From Sipunculus nudus (taxonomy: Eukaryota; Annelida; Sipuncula; Golfingiida; Sipunculidae), in contig CM049316.1 in the NCBI GenBank assembly GCA_026874595.1, positions 66,984,676-67,048,675 of the forward strand: a DNA stretch of 64,000 nucleotides, given 5' to 3'. The notes beneath the pieces are model-generated. The model was given only the letters and a program-made list of their open reading frames with translations. It did no database searches and had not been told where the DNA came from. Shown here piece by piece: positions 1 through 9,939 of this stretch. The stretch's first letter is position 1. The number at the start of each line of letters is the position of its first letter. Both the position numbers and the translations under genes were made by a program.

Positions 1-260
1 CAATATAATGTAAGGCTAAGCAGGTGGTGCCACAAAATGCTTAATCCACATTTGATGTGTGACTGACTTTTGCGTAAAATTTTGGGATGCTAGCTCCCGC
101 TATTCTGAGCAATCATGGGTTAACGTACTGATGACCAATAACCCCAGGACAGAAAAGGTCAATGCAGATGGCGCCACCAAGACCTCAATTTCAAATATGA
201 CTCATGTGACCATCATTGGCATAAACATTGGTGATACTGTTTTTTAAATAGTATGGGTTA
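1..260. repeat. Dispersed repeat with GGTGGTGCCAC / ATGGCGCCAC boxes (copy 1)
   Basis: This stretch aligns by eye with 10240-10480: both run from a GGTGGTGCCACAAAA box through a shared segment ending in TTTTGGGATGCT, then a GACAGAAAAGGT box and a GCGCCA box followed by ATATGA(C/A)TCATGTGACC. It is therefore a dispersed repeat, probably part of a larger unit cut by the window edge. A 62-codon open frame at 59-247 is inside the repeat and is not credible as a gene. Confidence 0.7.
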
Positions 261-512
261 ACATACGAACGACAGATGATTACACTTCCCACACTAATTA
301 ACTGTTAACAGTAGCCACAGTAAAAAGGCATCAGTATAGTTTTGACAATATTTTATTTTTTGGGTCTCCTTACTAAAAAGCATATAAAAATTTGCTGCAA
401 TGATTTTTATTCTATATTTCAGGCATATGCTTTCCAGGGAATGAATGCACATTTCCCCAATATGTTCCAGCACCAAACCAGGCAAATATTATCTGTTTAG
501 ATATTACCCACA

Positions 513-738
513 GGTGCTTGAATTCCTATCTAAAATAAAGATGTTATTATAAATAGGGATTCAAGTTCCTGTGATATATATATATACAGAAAAGATAGAG
601 GGAGAGTGAAAGTGGGTAACAAAAATGGTGCTTGAATTCCTATCTAAAATAAAGATGTTATTATAAATAGGGATTCAAGTTCCTGTGATATATATATACA
701 GAAAAGATAGAGGGAGAGTGAAAGTGGGTAACAAAAAT
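513..738. repeat. Tandem duplication of a 114/112-bp unit with a stem-loop
   Basis: Two adjacent copies begin at 513 and 627 and differ by one TA dinucleotide in an internal (TA)n tract. Each unit contains an imperfect inverted repeat: CTTGAATTCCTAT pairs with ATAGGGATTCAAG about 25 bp later. The right half of this stem (ATAGGGATTCAAG plus CCTGTGAT) recurs at 2280-2301, so the unit includes a dispersed short element as well as a local duplication. Confidence 0.85.
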
Positions 739-833
739 GAAATGTAAAAAAAAAAATCTCCTGTCACCGTGAAATTTTGTTGTTTCTCTTGAGCAATCCT
801 AGGACCTCCCTGGATGTTAAGTATTGTATTTTA

Positions 834-876
834 GGTCCAACAGTTATGATCTGTGCCCTGCTAACAGCCAGCTGGA
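834..876. repeat. Short dispersed repeat (GTGCCCTGCTAACAGCCAG)
   Basis: A stretch of about 43 bp containing GTGCCCTGCTAACAGCCAG recurs at 35755-35795 and in its duplicate near 43440-43481, in each case preceded by AGGTCCA and TATGAT or AATGAT. It looks like the end of a dispersed element. Confidence 0.65.
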
Positions 877-885
877 CAGAAGGAC

Positions 886-1655
886 AGAGGGCCCAGGGCA
901 AAATGGCTTCCAGAAACTGTTTACAGAGCAGTTAAGTAATCTGAGTAGTCTGGAGCACTGAACCCTCCACACTGAAGCCTTTATATATTTCTTAAATTAA
1001 AACTTATTAGGTATAACATTGTCACATTTAATGTTCCATGTATATACTTGTACCTTACACAGGTTATCAATTTCTTAAGATTTCCATTGATTGTTTTCTT
1101 TGCAGAAAGGGATACTTGTACACTGCAGGTGTATATTCACATCATTTATTCAAATTATGCATAATTATTCATACTACTTGTACTTTACATATGTAATGAA
1201 AGCATTCAATGAATGAAAACACTATGGAGCTCTTTAAATACTTGACATGCTTATAACTTACTTCATAATAGTCCTTTCACATGGTGTGTAATAATCAAGC
1301 CGAACACATATTTTATCACATGCTTTATCATTTATTCTCAGACTCATGGGTAATCGCACTGTAAATCAAACTGTGCAAACAGAGCCTCCTCTTTCACTGC
1401 CCATTCTGCCATTTGTGAGCAGGCAGTCATTTGATAACAAGCCCTTAGGTTTTCTGTCTTGGACATTCCAAGCTAAGGGCACTATGTATGCCATGGTAGC
1501 ACTTCAGCCCCTTGTCTCGGCCTTAATCACTTTTAAAGTTAATTTACATTTACAACATACAAATGGTACTGATAAGCCCTGTACATAAGCCCACACATAA
1601 TCCATCCTAAGATAATGCTATATTTTTGGAATTGCTCACATATTTAAATGGAAAG
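886..1655. other. AT-rich stretch without recognisable gene
   Basis: No conserved protein, RNA or repeat structure is visible. The 80-codon frame at 1346-1588 has no recognisable family motif and no supporting splice context. Confidence 0.5.
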
Positions 1656-1660
1656 TTTAC

Positions 1661-1774
1661 AGACCTTAACAGAACAGTCTTTCCTGTGCCACACTGGCCT
1701 GTGACAATCAGGCTGTGCCCTGAATAACAGGCTTCAGCCACCCCCCTCTGCTCATCGTTGAGCTTCAGCTCCAT
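1661..1774 (-). CDS. First coding exon of a probable PIF1-like helicase (partial)
   Basis: Read on the minus strand from the ATG at 1774 (an in-frame TGA lies three codons upstream), the sequence encodes LNDEQRGVAEAC followed by a hydrophobic strand and GQCGTGKT. This matches the LN-x-EQ Q-motif-like start and Walker A P-loop typical of PIF1/RecD-type superfamily 1 helicases. The exon could end at TCT|GTAAAC (exon end 1661) or AG|GTCTGT (exon end 1665). Later exons are not recognised and would lie to the left, at or beyond the window edge. It could alternatively be a captured helicase fragment. The P-loop is seen; the family is inferred. Confidence 0.55.
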
Positions 1775-2130
1775 CTTGCATCACAACACATGGTGTTACG
1801 AAAAATAAAGTTTCATAAAACTTACCTGCGATCTACCTTATTCAATGGCAGACAATTGACAGCAGTGATGAATCTACATTTCTTCTTGCAAAAGTCCGGT
1901 ATTCTTTGAAGGGATGTTTGCAGCTCTCTTCGTCTTTTATAATATCAAAGAAATTGATTCAACCGCTAGGAAACGAAGCGGAACGAACGATCAGCTGATC
2001 GCGAAGATACACGTGGACCGGTTTGTTATGTAAACAACTGGTAAACGTGACACCTCTGAACGCAAGTCTCCCTAGACCAATCACAGGGAGGAAAAATATT
2101 CGGTGTAGGATCAGGCAATTTATCTGGAAT
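1775..2130 (-). promoter_or_regulatory. Probable 5' region of the helicase-like gene
   Basis: Upstream of the minus-strand P-loop exon the DNA is richer in CpG than its surroundings. It contains a 14-bp perfect palindrome CGATCAGCTGATCG at 1988-2001 and a CCAAT box (CCAATCAC) at 2077-2084. A strong minus-strand donor-like GCAG|GTAAGT lies near 1825, which may close a 5' UTR exon, although the space to the coding exon (about 50 bp) is short for an intron. No TATA box can be assigned with confidence. Confidence 0.35.
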
Positions 2131-2261
2131 GGCCACCGTCGAAAGTGTTTTTGCCGAGTTACCTACCTTGAGTCATAATATAATAGATAGTATGGTATGA
2201 CCGTTTTTTATTGGTTCTTTTGAACTGATTCTTTCGTTGTATTTTTAAGAACACTGAGGAT

Positions 2262-2301
2262 ATGAAGACTTTATTACAAATAGGGATTCAAGCGCCTGTG
2301 A
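2262..2301. repeat. Partial copy of the stem element seen at 513-738
   Basis: ATAGGGATTCAAG followed by CGCCTGTGAT matches the right half of the inverted repeat in the 513-738 units. Only this half is recognisable here. Confidence 0.6.
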
Positions 2302-2344
2302 TCAAAACAAAGTGTTCTGGCATACCTAAGCTTAACTGCATTAA

Positions 2345-2380
2345 ATGCGGCGGTATCCAGGACCCTGGATACCGCCGCAT
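2345..2380. repeat. Perfect 17-bp inverted repeat with a 2-base spacer
   Basis: ATGCGGCGGTATCCAGG is followed by AC and then by its exact reverse complement, giving a 36-bp dyad that is much more GC-rich than its neighbours. Transcribed, it would form a very stable hairpin. No surrounding tract or terminator context explains it. Confidence 0.95.
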
Positions 2381-2474
2381 AAAAAGGTTCAGAGTAAACT
2401 TGCGAACTTCAAACCCTTGTCGGAAAAAAAATCGTGTAAATTCAAATAGTGCGTTTATGACAAGGAAACTTTAA

Positions 2475-3085
2475 GTAATTTAAGGGAGATATAGTACTTT
2501 AATTGAATGACCAAGAAATTCAGCTAAATATTATGTTTTAGTATGTAAACAAGACTCGCTTTTAAAACTTTGCAACCCTTGCGCTTGAAACTGTCTCAGA
2601 ATCTGAAACAATGAACTGCGTGACCTTTGCTCGCTGAGCCAACACGGCCCGTTACCACTGGTTACACAGGCGGCTGCCGGCCAGCCGTGGCTGGGGAAAA
2701 ACCCAGAGCAGACATCGTTCCCCGTGTATCACCGTTACATATTCTTCCAATCAACATTTAAAGTGGACAAACACTGTCTAATTGGTATGTTATATGCGTA
2801 TTTGATAAGATATCTTTATTTCTTAACGAATACGACACTTTCAGACGAAGTATAAGAATTTAATTGTCATGTGGAATGTCTCCAGTTTCGTCAAATCATC
2901 TTCTAGGGCTCTCGCACAGCGTAGCGTAGTAAGAGAGGACGGGTGCTAGGGCTAACCTAAGCTCCGCTTACAGCTTTTGAGGTAAAAGAATACCGTATTC
3001 TGCTATATTACGTTCTACTGTCGTCCACAAAGTTAAACGAAATTATGTTATTTACCATGTACTGTTAGTTACAGATTATTTTCTC
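2475..3085. other. Intergenic stretch without recognisable feature
   Basis: No gene, RNA or repeat family is recognised. The sequence has a GC-richer patch near 2620-2710. Confidence 0.4.
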
Positions 3086-3088
3086 TTT

Positions 3089-3927
3089 TTATAAAATAAA
3101 AGTCTGCATGGGTTCACCAGAACCCTTTTCACCCGGTCTATATCTTAACACCCTGGGCACCGACCAGGGGATGTATGCGTACCACCCTTTTGCCCGAAAT
3201 TCTTTCATCTTTTCGACCAGCTTTTTGTGTTCGATGCGCGTTTCAGGATGTACATCGTCCGATACAAATATTTTCTGTCCTTTTATGGAATAGTCTTTCA
3301 GTTTCTTAGGGGCTGCCTGCAAAACCATGTCTCTCTGTTCTTCATATTTAAATCTTGCATGAATCAGACATGGCTTTCCCTTGTCTTGTCTGTGCGAGGT
3401 TTTAGAGGATTTAGAACGATGGTCCACTTCAACTTCAACCTCCAGTCCAAAAGTATCAGAGGTTAGCTTCTGCACGAAAATCGTACAGTCATTGTATTCA
3501 TCTTCCACTCTTTCTGGGACATTCTGAATAACAATGTTTTTTCTTCTCATTCTATTGCTAATATCAACAAATTCCCTTTCCATAATGTCAATATCTGATT
3601 TATCTACAGAATTACACTTAATATCTTCTATAGTGTTTTCTGAATTTCTACCTGTTCCTCAAGAAAGCTTGTGCCATCATGCTGGTCTTTAAACTGATCT
3701 TCAATGCACTTAATTGAAGTTTCTACTTTACTCACTCGCACATCAAGGTTTGCAACACTGACGTCGAGTCGGTCCAGCGAATTAACCTTTTGCCAGATCA
3801 TTTCTAACAGCTGTCTATCAGAAATCCCCGTGGGGATTGGCGTGACGGTTATTTGACTTGAAGTTGACATGGTTATAATAGAGAGAGGGGTTTTCCGACG
3901 TTTCAGGCCTATTGTCAAACAATTCAA
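3089..3927 (-). pseudogene. LINE ORF1-like protein remnant (RNA-binding, coiled coil plus RRM-like)
   Basis: On the minus strand, 3927-3628 encodes an N-terminal part with a heptad-like coiled-coil segment (LLEMIWQKVNSLDRLDV and following). 3583-3089 encodes RRKNIVIQNVPE, KPCLIHARFKYEEQRDMVLQ and a basic C-terminal block. This order resembles ORF1 proteins of L1-type and related non-LTR retrotransposons, which bind element RNA as trimers. The two parts are in different frames; a single-base change in an A-run near 3640-3650 would separate them, so the gene is broken. ORF2 is not found downstream (below 3089), so the element is also truncated. Family assignment is by motif only. Confidence 0.65.
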
Positions 3928-3929
3928 TG

Positions 3930-4635
3930 GAAGAACTCACTGAGGTGAGACGGGCGGACAGGTGTGTGTCAAATATGGACATCAAGAATTGGCGGTCAGT
4001 TACAGTGAAATTATTTACCTTCCAATTTATGCTTTACCCGTCTGTTCGTGTGGCCTGTTAAGGGGTTCCGACTGACGTAGAAGGAATCATATGTCCATAC
4101 ACACTTCCTTGTATGATGACCGACGCCGTTTTTTGTCTAAATTCCGGAATTATATTACACCGTCTTTCAAGCGGCTGTCACTCAGTAGCCATCGTGACCT
4201 TGACACCCTTAGATTTTAATCTATATCACATCGTGATAAAGCCAGTGAGTACTGTAGTTGAATTAATACCAGCGGGGCTGTATTTTAAATTTTTCAGAAT
4301 TTCATGAGTTCCTTTTTCGTGGTCAATCATTGGTATGTATAGTACATTATAATATTATAAGCCAAAACCAAGTCAAGACGACTAACGAGCTAGTCAAGAT
4401 CTGAAAACCCACCCTGTGACTAAAAGACCGTGAAATCAGTTTATTTTAGAGAGAGTGCCTTGATAAGAGGGTACCTGGAGATCTCGGTTGTTTTCTATTT
4501 CGGCCCACACGAAGTCGGACTACTTCATATAAGACGACTACGATTTACAATCAAGGGGCCGAAGATCTCGGACCACTTTAGTTCTGGCTACTACGATCTC
4601 GCACCATTATCGGACACCATATTCAAACAACCTTA
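3930..4635. other. Stretch between two LINE remnants, no gene recognised
   Basis: The first part may be 5' untranslated sequence of the minus-strand ORF1 element. The open frames at 4113-4307 and 4430-4636 show no family motifs. The right part may hold decayed endonuclease N-terminal sequence of the plus-strand LINE, which I cannot align. Confidence 0.35.
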
Positions 4636-4639
4636 GAGC

Positions 4640-6106
4640 TACATTTTTCAGTGAATTTCCGGACCTCGTACCAAATCTGCTCCGGGACTTCCAGAATATT
4701 AACATTGTTGGAGACTTTAATATATATTACAATAAAATAACTGATGTGTTTAATGGAAGAAGCGCAAATCTATGGATTGAAACAACATGTATGTTCACCG
4801 ACACATATAGGAATCACCAGTTGACTTATCCATGGATGCCAATTTTGACTTATTTCTTTAGTGACCACTGTTCTCTGAGTACGAGACTGTCTGTATCTTA
4901 ACCTGGTCCAGTTAGAATCGAATTAAAACTAGAAACATGAAGTCGATAGACCTTGGTTTATTCATTAAATCTTTACAACAGGTGGCGACTAATGATCTTG
5001 TTACAAGTAACATCAGTGATTCAGTGGATATATATCACCAAGGGTGAACACGGGCACTAAATGAATATGCGCCCATCAGGAATAAAACCGTTACCATTAG
5101 TAATCGGGTACCATGGTTTACCACTGATCAGAACAAGCTGAGGTCATTAGAAAGGAAGGCCATAAAGCTAAGAATTTGTAGTATGTTAGGTGGGCTAAAA
5201 GAAATTGCATAAATGACTTGATACTCAATGGGGAAGGTGTCACAAGAAAACTGTCCTCCACCCTGGAAAATTGGCTGGGATGACTATACGTTTGCTGACA
5301 AGGGTAAAACTGGAGACAATGACGCTGAGTTACATACATTGGACAAACTAGAAAAAATGTGATTGAATTTTCAACATTGGATGAGTTGAAATGGATTGAA
5401 AATAATTGATACAAAAACAGAGCTTATATATTTTGGTTTTGCAGAATAAATGGATAAGAATGTGGTCAATATTATATATGTTGATGACTCAATGACTCAG
5501 CGGTCTAAGTGCATAAGTCTACTTGAATTTACATTGGACAGAGAACATTTTCTTGCGGAACATATCAAGAAAATTGCGATGGAGCTTTGTGTAACATCAG
5601 CAGAAGCCGGATATTTCTAGATATATAATTCTGGAATCTGGAACAATCCTAGAGACGGCCATAGTGCTGTCACATTTTGAATATGAAAACAGTCTTTTTC
5701 ACGGGATCACCTGATAACACTCTAAGACCCATGCAGCTTCTTCAGAAATATGCGGCCAAAGTTATTACAAACAACAAGAAATTTGACAGTGTAAGTGAAG
5801 CCTTGAAACGACAACACTCGGTTCAAGACCCTACTTCTTGCTTACAAGTCCCTTCAAACATGACCCCATAGTACTTGAGTGAATTATTGAACTTTAAAAA
5901 GATAACATATCGAAAGAGAAAATCAGTTGATAATTTACTATCGGAAGTTCTGGAATTTACCAAGAAAAGAACTTTTTAGGACCGTAGTTTCACTGTATTA
6001 GCATCCAAATTGTGGAACAATCTTTCATGTGATGTCCGGTCTTCAAGCAGTGTCAATGCTTTTAAACGGTACTTGAAAACAAATATGTTTAAAAAAGCTT
6101 TTAACT
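4640..6106 (+). pseudogene. Decayed LINE ORF2: endonuclease C-terminus and RT tail, RT core deleted
   Basis: Plus-strand translation in shifting frames gives successive landmarks of a jockey/CR1-like ORF2. These are the endonuclease motif GDFN at 4710-4721 and, in the same frame, SDH at 4860-4868; then a linker with LNEYAPIRNK and PWFTTDQNK near 5055-5150; then KTELIYFGF near 5417 and a HIKKIAMEL-like segment near 5560. The tail has LQKYAAKVITNNKK near 5740 and LASKLWNNLS near 6000, ending about 6106. Only about 130 bp separate the linker from the KTE region, where roughly 600 bp of RT palm and its YADD box should be, so the catalytic core is deleted. Many stops and frameshifts show it is dead. 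Confidence 0.75.
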
Positions 6107-6319
6107 AACGCAACTGAGTCTTGGTTAATATTTATTCATTAGTAAATTGTATCTCCTGAATGTTTTGTGAAGTGCGCCATTAAAAGTTTTTATTTCTGTA
6201 ATGAGCGCTATATAATTGTGAATGTAATGTAATATATCATTTGTGTCAAACGCCGTTAACCGGTATGCATTGCCAATAAGGAATTCTATTGGTTGATTGG
6301 ATAGTGGATTTCTAATGAA

Positions 6320-6322
<3 letters not shown>

Positions 6323-6379
<57 letters not shown>
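6323..6379. repeat. (AT)n microsatellite
   Basis: About 57 bp of uninterrupted TA/AT repeats. Confidence 0.95.
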
Positions 6380-6384
<5 letters not shown>

Positions 6385-6473
6385 GAAGGTAGTGTTACCC
6401 TCCGATGTAAAGTGCTCTATGGCCTACAGGCTAGGCCAGAGCGGTATAACTCTGGAGAAAAACAACACTGTAA

Positions 6474-6521
6474 ATTCACTACAGTCTGTTTCACGGGATG
6501 CGACCCGATCATCAGGTGAAT
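6474..6521 (-). ncRNA. Candidate minimal type I hammerhead ribozyme
   Basis: On the minus strand the order is ATTCAC (stem I), CTGATGA (conserved core, 6509-6515), CGGG loop CCCG (stem II), GAAAC, a 3-bp stem III (ACA/TGT with a GAC loop), GTA as the cleavage triplet, then GTGAAT (stem I partner). This matches the type I hammerhead with very short stem III described from Penelope-like and related invertebrate retroelements, where dimers are needed for cleavage. A weak point is a U-U pair at positions 10.1/11.1, normally G-C, which may reduce activity. Core and pairing are seen; activity is inferred. Confidence 0.5.
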
Positions 6522-6546
6522 GTTGTTAGAACAACATTCCAACAAC

Positions 6547-6594
6547 ATTCACCTGATAATCGGGTCGCATCCCGTGAAACAGACTGTAGTGAAT
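6547..6594 (+). ncRNA. Hammerhead-like copy with a mutated core
   Basis: The right arm read on the plus strand has the same ATTCAC / GTGAAT stem I, the same stem II and GAAAC, but the core reads CTGATAA instead of CTGATGA. Loss of the catalytic G at position 8 would be expected to abolish cleavage, so this is the decayed partner of the minus-strand copy. Confidence 0.45.
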
Positions 6595-6621
6595 TTACAG
6601 TGTTGTTTTTCTCCAGAGTTA

Positions 6622-6686
6622 TATATATTTGTATATATATAATATATGTATGTATGTATATATGTATGTATGTATGTATGTATGTA
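6622..6686. repeat. (TA)n / (TATG)n microsatellite
   Basis: Mixed TA and ATGT tetranucleotide repeats directly follow the right arm of the foldback. Confidence 0.9.
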
Positions 6687-6715
6687 CAAAGTGGATGAAT
6701 ACGCATAGTAGCTGG

Positions 6716-6785
6716 GGTTCTCTGATTGCTCAGCCGACCGGAAATCAGAAGGTCATGTGTTCGATTCACATTCGGAGTGAACCGA
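6716..6785 (+). repeat. tRNA-like sequence, probably a SINE head or tRNA relic
   Basis: TTGCTCAGCCGACCGG resembles a pol III A box and GTTCGATTCAC a B box at tRNA-like spacing. A perfect 5-bp T stem (ATGTG / CACAT) encloses TTCGATT. GGTTCTC and GTGAACC can pair as an acceptor-like stem, but extra bases between the T stem and the acceptor make a functional tRNA unlikely. Confidence 0.45.
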
Positions 6786-6789
6786 CTTC

Positions 6790-7240
6790 CCTGTGTATTC
6801 ATGTTCCAACACTATATACATAGAACGAGCGTTTCTTTTCCTAAACTAGTACATACACACGTATGAACCCACCAACAGTGATTTCTCTGACAGATATAGC
6901 CTTTTTGTACCGGGGTTACGTACATATATATATATAACAGATCACACTTACAAGTTGAGTGCGGCTCATCATAATTAGGCCTACATATAGGCTGGAGACA
7001 AAGCAAAATTAAACCTAAAGTCCCTAAAGTCCAAGTATTATAATCAATACTTCATCTGCCGCTCAGCAAGGAGTGTATTTGAGGCTGACTAGTGATTACT
7101 TACATCCAAGGGCTTCTTATTTGTTCATGATACCGTTACCATGGAGTCAGGTGATATGTGGATATTATTTTACTGTCAGAAATGTCACATCCTCAGATAT
7201 TAATGAGAAACTCATCCTTAATACAATATCCTTGATCACT
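6790..7240. other. No gene recognised
   Basis: Short TA and GTACATA runs only; no conserved motif seen. Confidence 0.4.
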
Positions 7241-7345
7241 GTCTGGGGCATAGCGCAGTGGTTATACATTAAAGTCCTTTCTGATATCCTTTGCTTTGAC
7301 CGCTGCCAGTGGCAGATCCAGTATTCGAGTACCGGGGGGGGGCGT
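7240..7345 (+). repeat. Possible tRNA-derived SINE fragment
   Basis: GCATAGCGCAGTGGTTA resembles an A box, and ATTCGAGTACC about 75 bp later resembles a B box. The sequence also contains GGCAGATCCAG before a G-run, similar to the start of the MITE at 10996. Assignment is tentative. Confidence 0.35.
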
Positions 7346-7418
7346 TAATACTGGGTTTAAGGTTTATGGGTATTAAGAAAAATAAGATCTTAAATTGTAC
7401 ATATAATACTTTGTTTTA

Positions 7419-7419
7419 A

Positions 7420-7490
<71 letters not shown>
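7419..7490. repeat. (TA)n microsatellite
   Basis: About 70 bp of TA repeats with a single GTATA interruption near 7443. Confidence 0.95.
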
Positions 7491-7492
<2 letters not shown>

Positions 7493-7499
7493 ATCGTAT

Positions 7500-9400
7500 A
7501 CAGTAAGTTTTACCTCATGTACTACAGAACTTTTACATCTGTACAGCTTTAGGCCGGCTCTCTCTTCAGATACAAACAGAAAAGATCAGATACGTGATAT
7601 ATTTTCAGCCTGTGAATTAAAAATATTTCTTTTATAAACCTAGAATGCCTTTTTTGTAAAAGTACTCACAGAAACACGGGGATGATATGGGAAGGGGTAC
7701 CCCTCCCATATTGAGAATAATTTTAAATGTGCAGTGTACATTTTGAGACACCTTTAAAAAATAAGAGGATTTTCTGTTCCTCAACTACTATTCTCTTGAA
7801 TGTTTTATATACCGTTGTCAAACTTTAAGGGGTGGGGCTTTTTACGTGTGACCGGCCTTAATATATATATATGTATCTTTAAAAGTTGAGTATGACCGGA
7901 TATCAAATATTGGATTATGGGTGTCAAGAATGAAGACCAAGGTTAGCTTTGACACTTAAATGTACAAGATGGAACTTGATACTTTGTTACTTTCAATGTC
8001 CTTGATGCAAGCCCCGCCTGCGTGCACCTAAAGAATGTGATATATTTCACTTACCATTAAGCAGATCAGGGTCAGCTGCGACACTGAAACTAACAAGCAC
8101 ACCTGGACGTACTTGAAATCCTGGCTGTCATTGTTTCTCATTAAATCGAACGCTTTTCATTTTCTCTTTTTTTTTTCTTTTATACTTAAGCTATTTGTTT
8201 ACATTGTCACGTGCACGTTATTTTTGTTTTTGTTTAACACGTTTTACAAGATAGATAAAAAGATACGTATTGGGCCATAATGACAGAGCCTTTATTACCC
8301 AGTTTTGGGCCACGTAAAAGACCCTAGGTCATCGCGATGCCTAAATTACCCATTCATTGTTAAAAGTACTTCAAAACGGCGTTCTCAAAACTTGACCCTA
8401 GAACCAGTCTATGTTAACGTGCAAAGTGGTTTTAAAAAAATATTTAGACAGAGGTTAGTGCTTTGACATATGGCTTACAGGCATTACTGAACCATTTCCC
8501 AAAAAATTCAATTCCCAGTCCATCATACCTCATGCACTGCCCGCTGCACTGATCACTGTACGAATGACCGCTATGGTCACCGGTAACGCCGGCCAAGGCG
8601 AGCAACAAGCGTATCTACTTTATGAAAAGCGGTTTGATCAGAATACATCCATTATTAAACACAAAAAGTTTCTGATTAAAATCTGCCGTAAGCTTATTAG
8701 AACGAATTCTGGATATCTGAACATTGAGAAAGGTGGGCATAAATTCGTTTGCAAACAGACGATATATTTGTCCAAATCATGAATAATCTTGACAGTGTTT
8801 GAATCTTTTAAGCGGAGGGTAAGGTATGTTGGCATATGCGTTTGTTCAAATTCACATTTTTTATTGTGAGTTGTACCTTTTTACCGAACCTCGTGGATAT
8901 ACAGAGCTCGCCTGATCTGAAGAAAGCAAAGTACGTCAGTGTCATAGCTGCCAACAACATGACATGATTATACTTGTGATCTACCACTAGTAAATCTCAC
9001 AAAAGGACATCAATCATAGAAATTGGCTGTCTTTGTCCAGTGGGTCCATCGTATAATCTGACACCTGCTAATGCGCACTTTAATCTTTTGCAGTCATTAG
9101 GCAGATTTCTATAGCCCTGTTCAATATGTGACGAGCGGATAGCTGCTAGGTACACTGATATTGCTTCAAAGAAACTATATTCAAATAAGCCATATACAAT
9201 AGAAAAGTCTCTTCTGATGCTGGTAAGGGCTCCCTTCCAACAAGCGTGCAGGAAGAGATGAACTGTCGCTGTGCCGAGCTGTAAGTTCGTCAACTGCCAA
9301 CTTGAGCCCCCGATCAACAAGCGTCATAGCTTCTTTAAACAACTAGCTTTAGGTGAGAAAGGGAGTTGTCCCAAGTGATCCGGAACGAATTTCTAGCTCC
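7500..9400. other. Long stretch without a supported gene
   Basis: The longest frame (8997-9320, minus strand, 107 codons, containing RNLPNDCKRLKCALAGVRLYDG) has no family I recognise. A second minus frame opens in part of the same DNA. It may be a decayed exon or transposon piece. Otherwise AT-rich sequence with poly-T near 8165. Confidence 0.4.
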
Positions 9401-9406
9401 AGCTAC

Positions 9407-9498
9407 TGCACTGAGTGAACTCTTGACCTGCACCTGCCTGCAATGGGTGAATACTTGACCTGTACCTGGCTGCACTGAGTGAACTCTTGACCTGTTCC
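9407..9498. repeat. Minisatellite, about three 32-bp units
   Basis: Units of the type TGCACTGAGTGAACTCTTGA followed by CCTGNACCTGNC start at 9407, 9439 and 9471; the third is incomplete. Confidence 0.8.
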
Positions 9499-9939
9499 AT
9501 GATCTGACACAGTTGGTAGTCTTCTAAAGCTATAAATATATCCAGACTGACCTTTAGCCTGTTGCCAAATCTGAAATAGTTTGCAGTCTGCCAAGCTTGT
9601 TATAGCTACAGACTTAATCTTGGCCTGTAGGAAAATCTGTTTACACATACTGAAAGTCTTTCGCTAAAATATTTTTTTATAATTTTTAAAATATTGAGAT
9701 ATCCATAAGATTTTTTTATCAAAATGTTTAGAATAATACAATGTGAAGTACTTTCATTGTTAGCGGTCAATAATTCTGCCGACGATCATTTAAGTAAACT
9801 TGAACAATTGCCTCCTAGGAATCATTTTTGTTCAATGTTACTGAAGATGGAACAACGGTTTTGCAGAAGAAAACTATTGCAATCCTCAGTTTGAAATAAG
9901 CTTACTAAAATTATTAGGTTTTAGTCTGTTGAAAAAAAA

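Larger units (their letters stand above)
6448..6620. repeat. 80-bp near-perfect inverted repeat (foldback)
   Basis: Arms 6448-6527 and 6541-6620 are reverse complements with one mismatch (6510 region versus 6558 region) around a 13-nt spacer. The structure is flanked by (TA)n on the left and (TATG)n on the right, the kind of simple repeat that Penelope-like elements often border. Each arm contains a hammerhead-like core, annotated separately. Confidence 0.95.

Noticed and set aside
6716-6785. Functional tRNA gene
   Set aside because: A- and B-box-like segments and a T stem are present, but the acceptor stem and arm lengths do not fit a complete cloverleaf.
8997-9320. 107-codon minus-strand open frame
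   Set aside because: No family recognised, a competing frame in the same DNA, and no clear splice sites.
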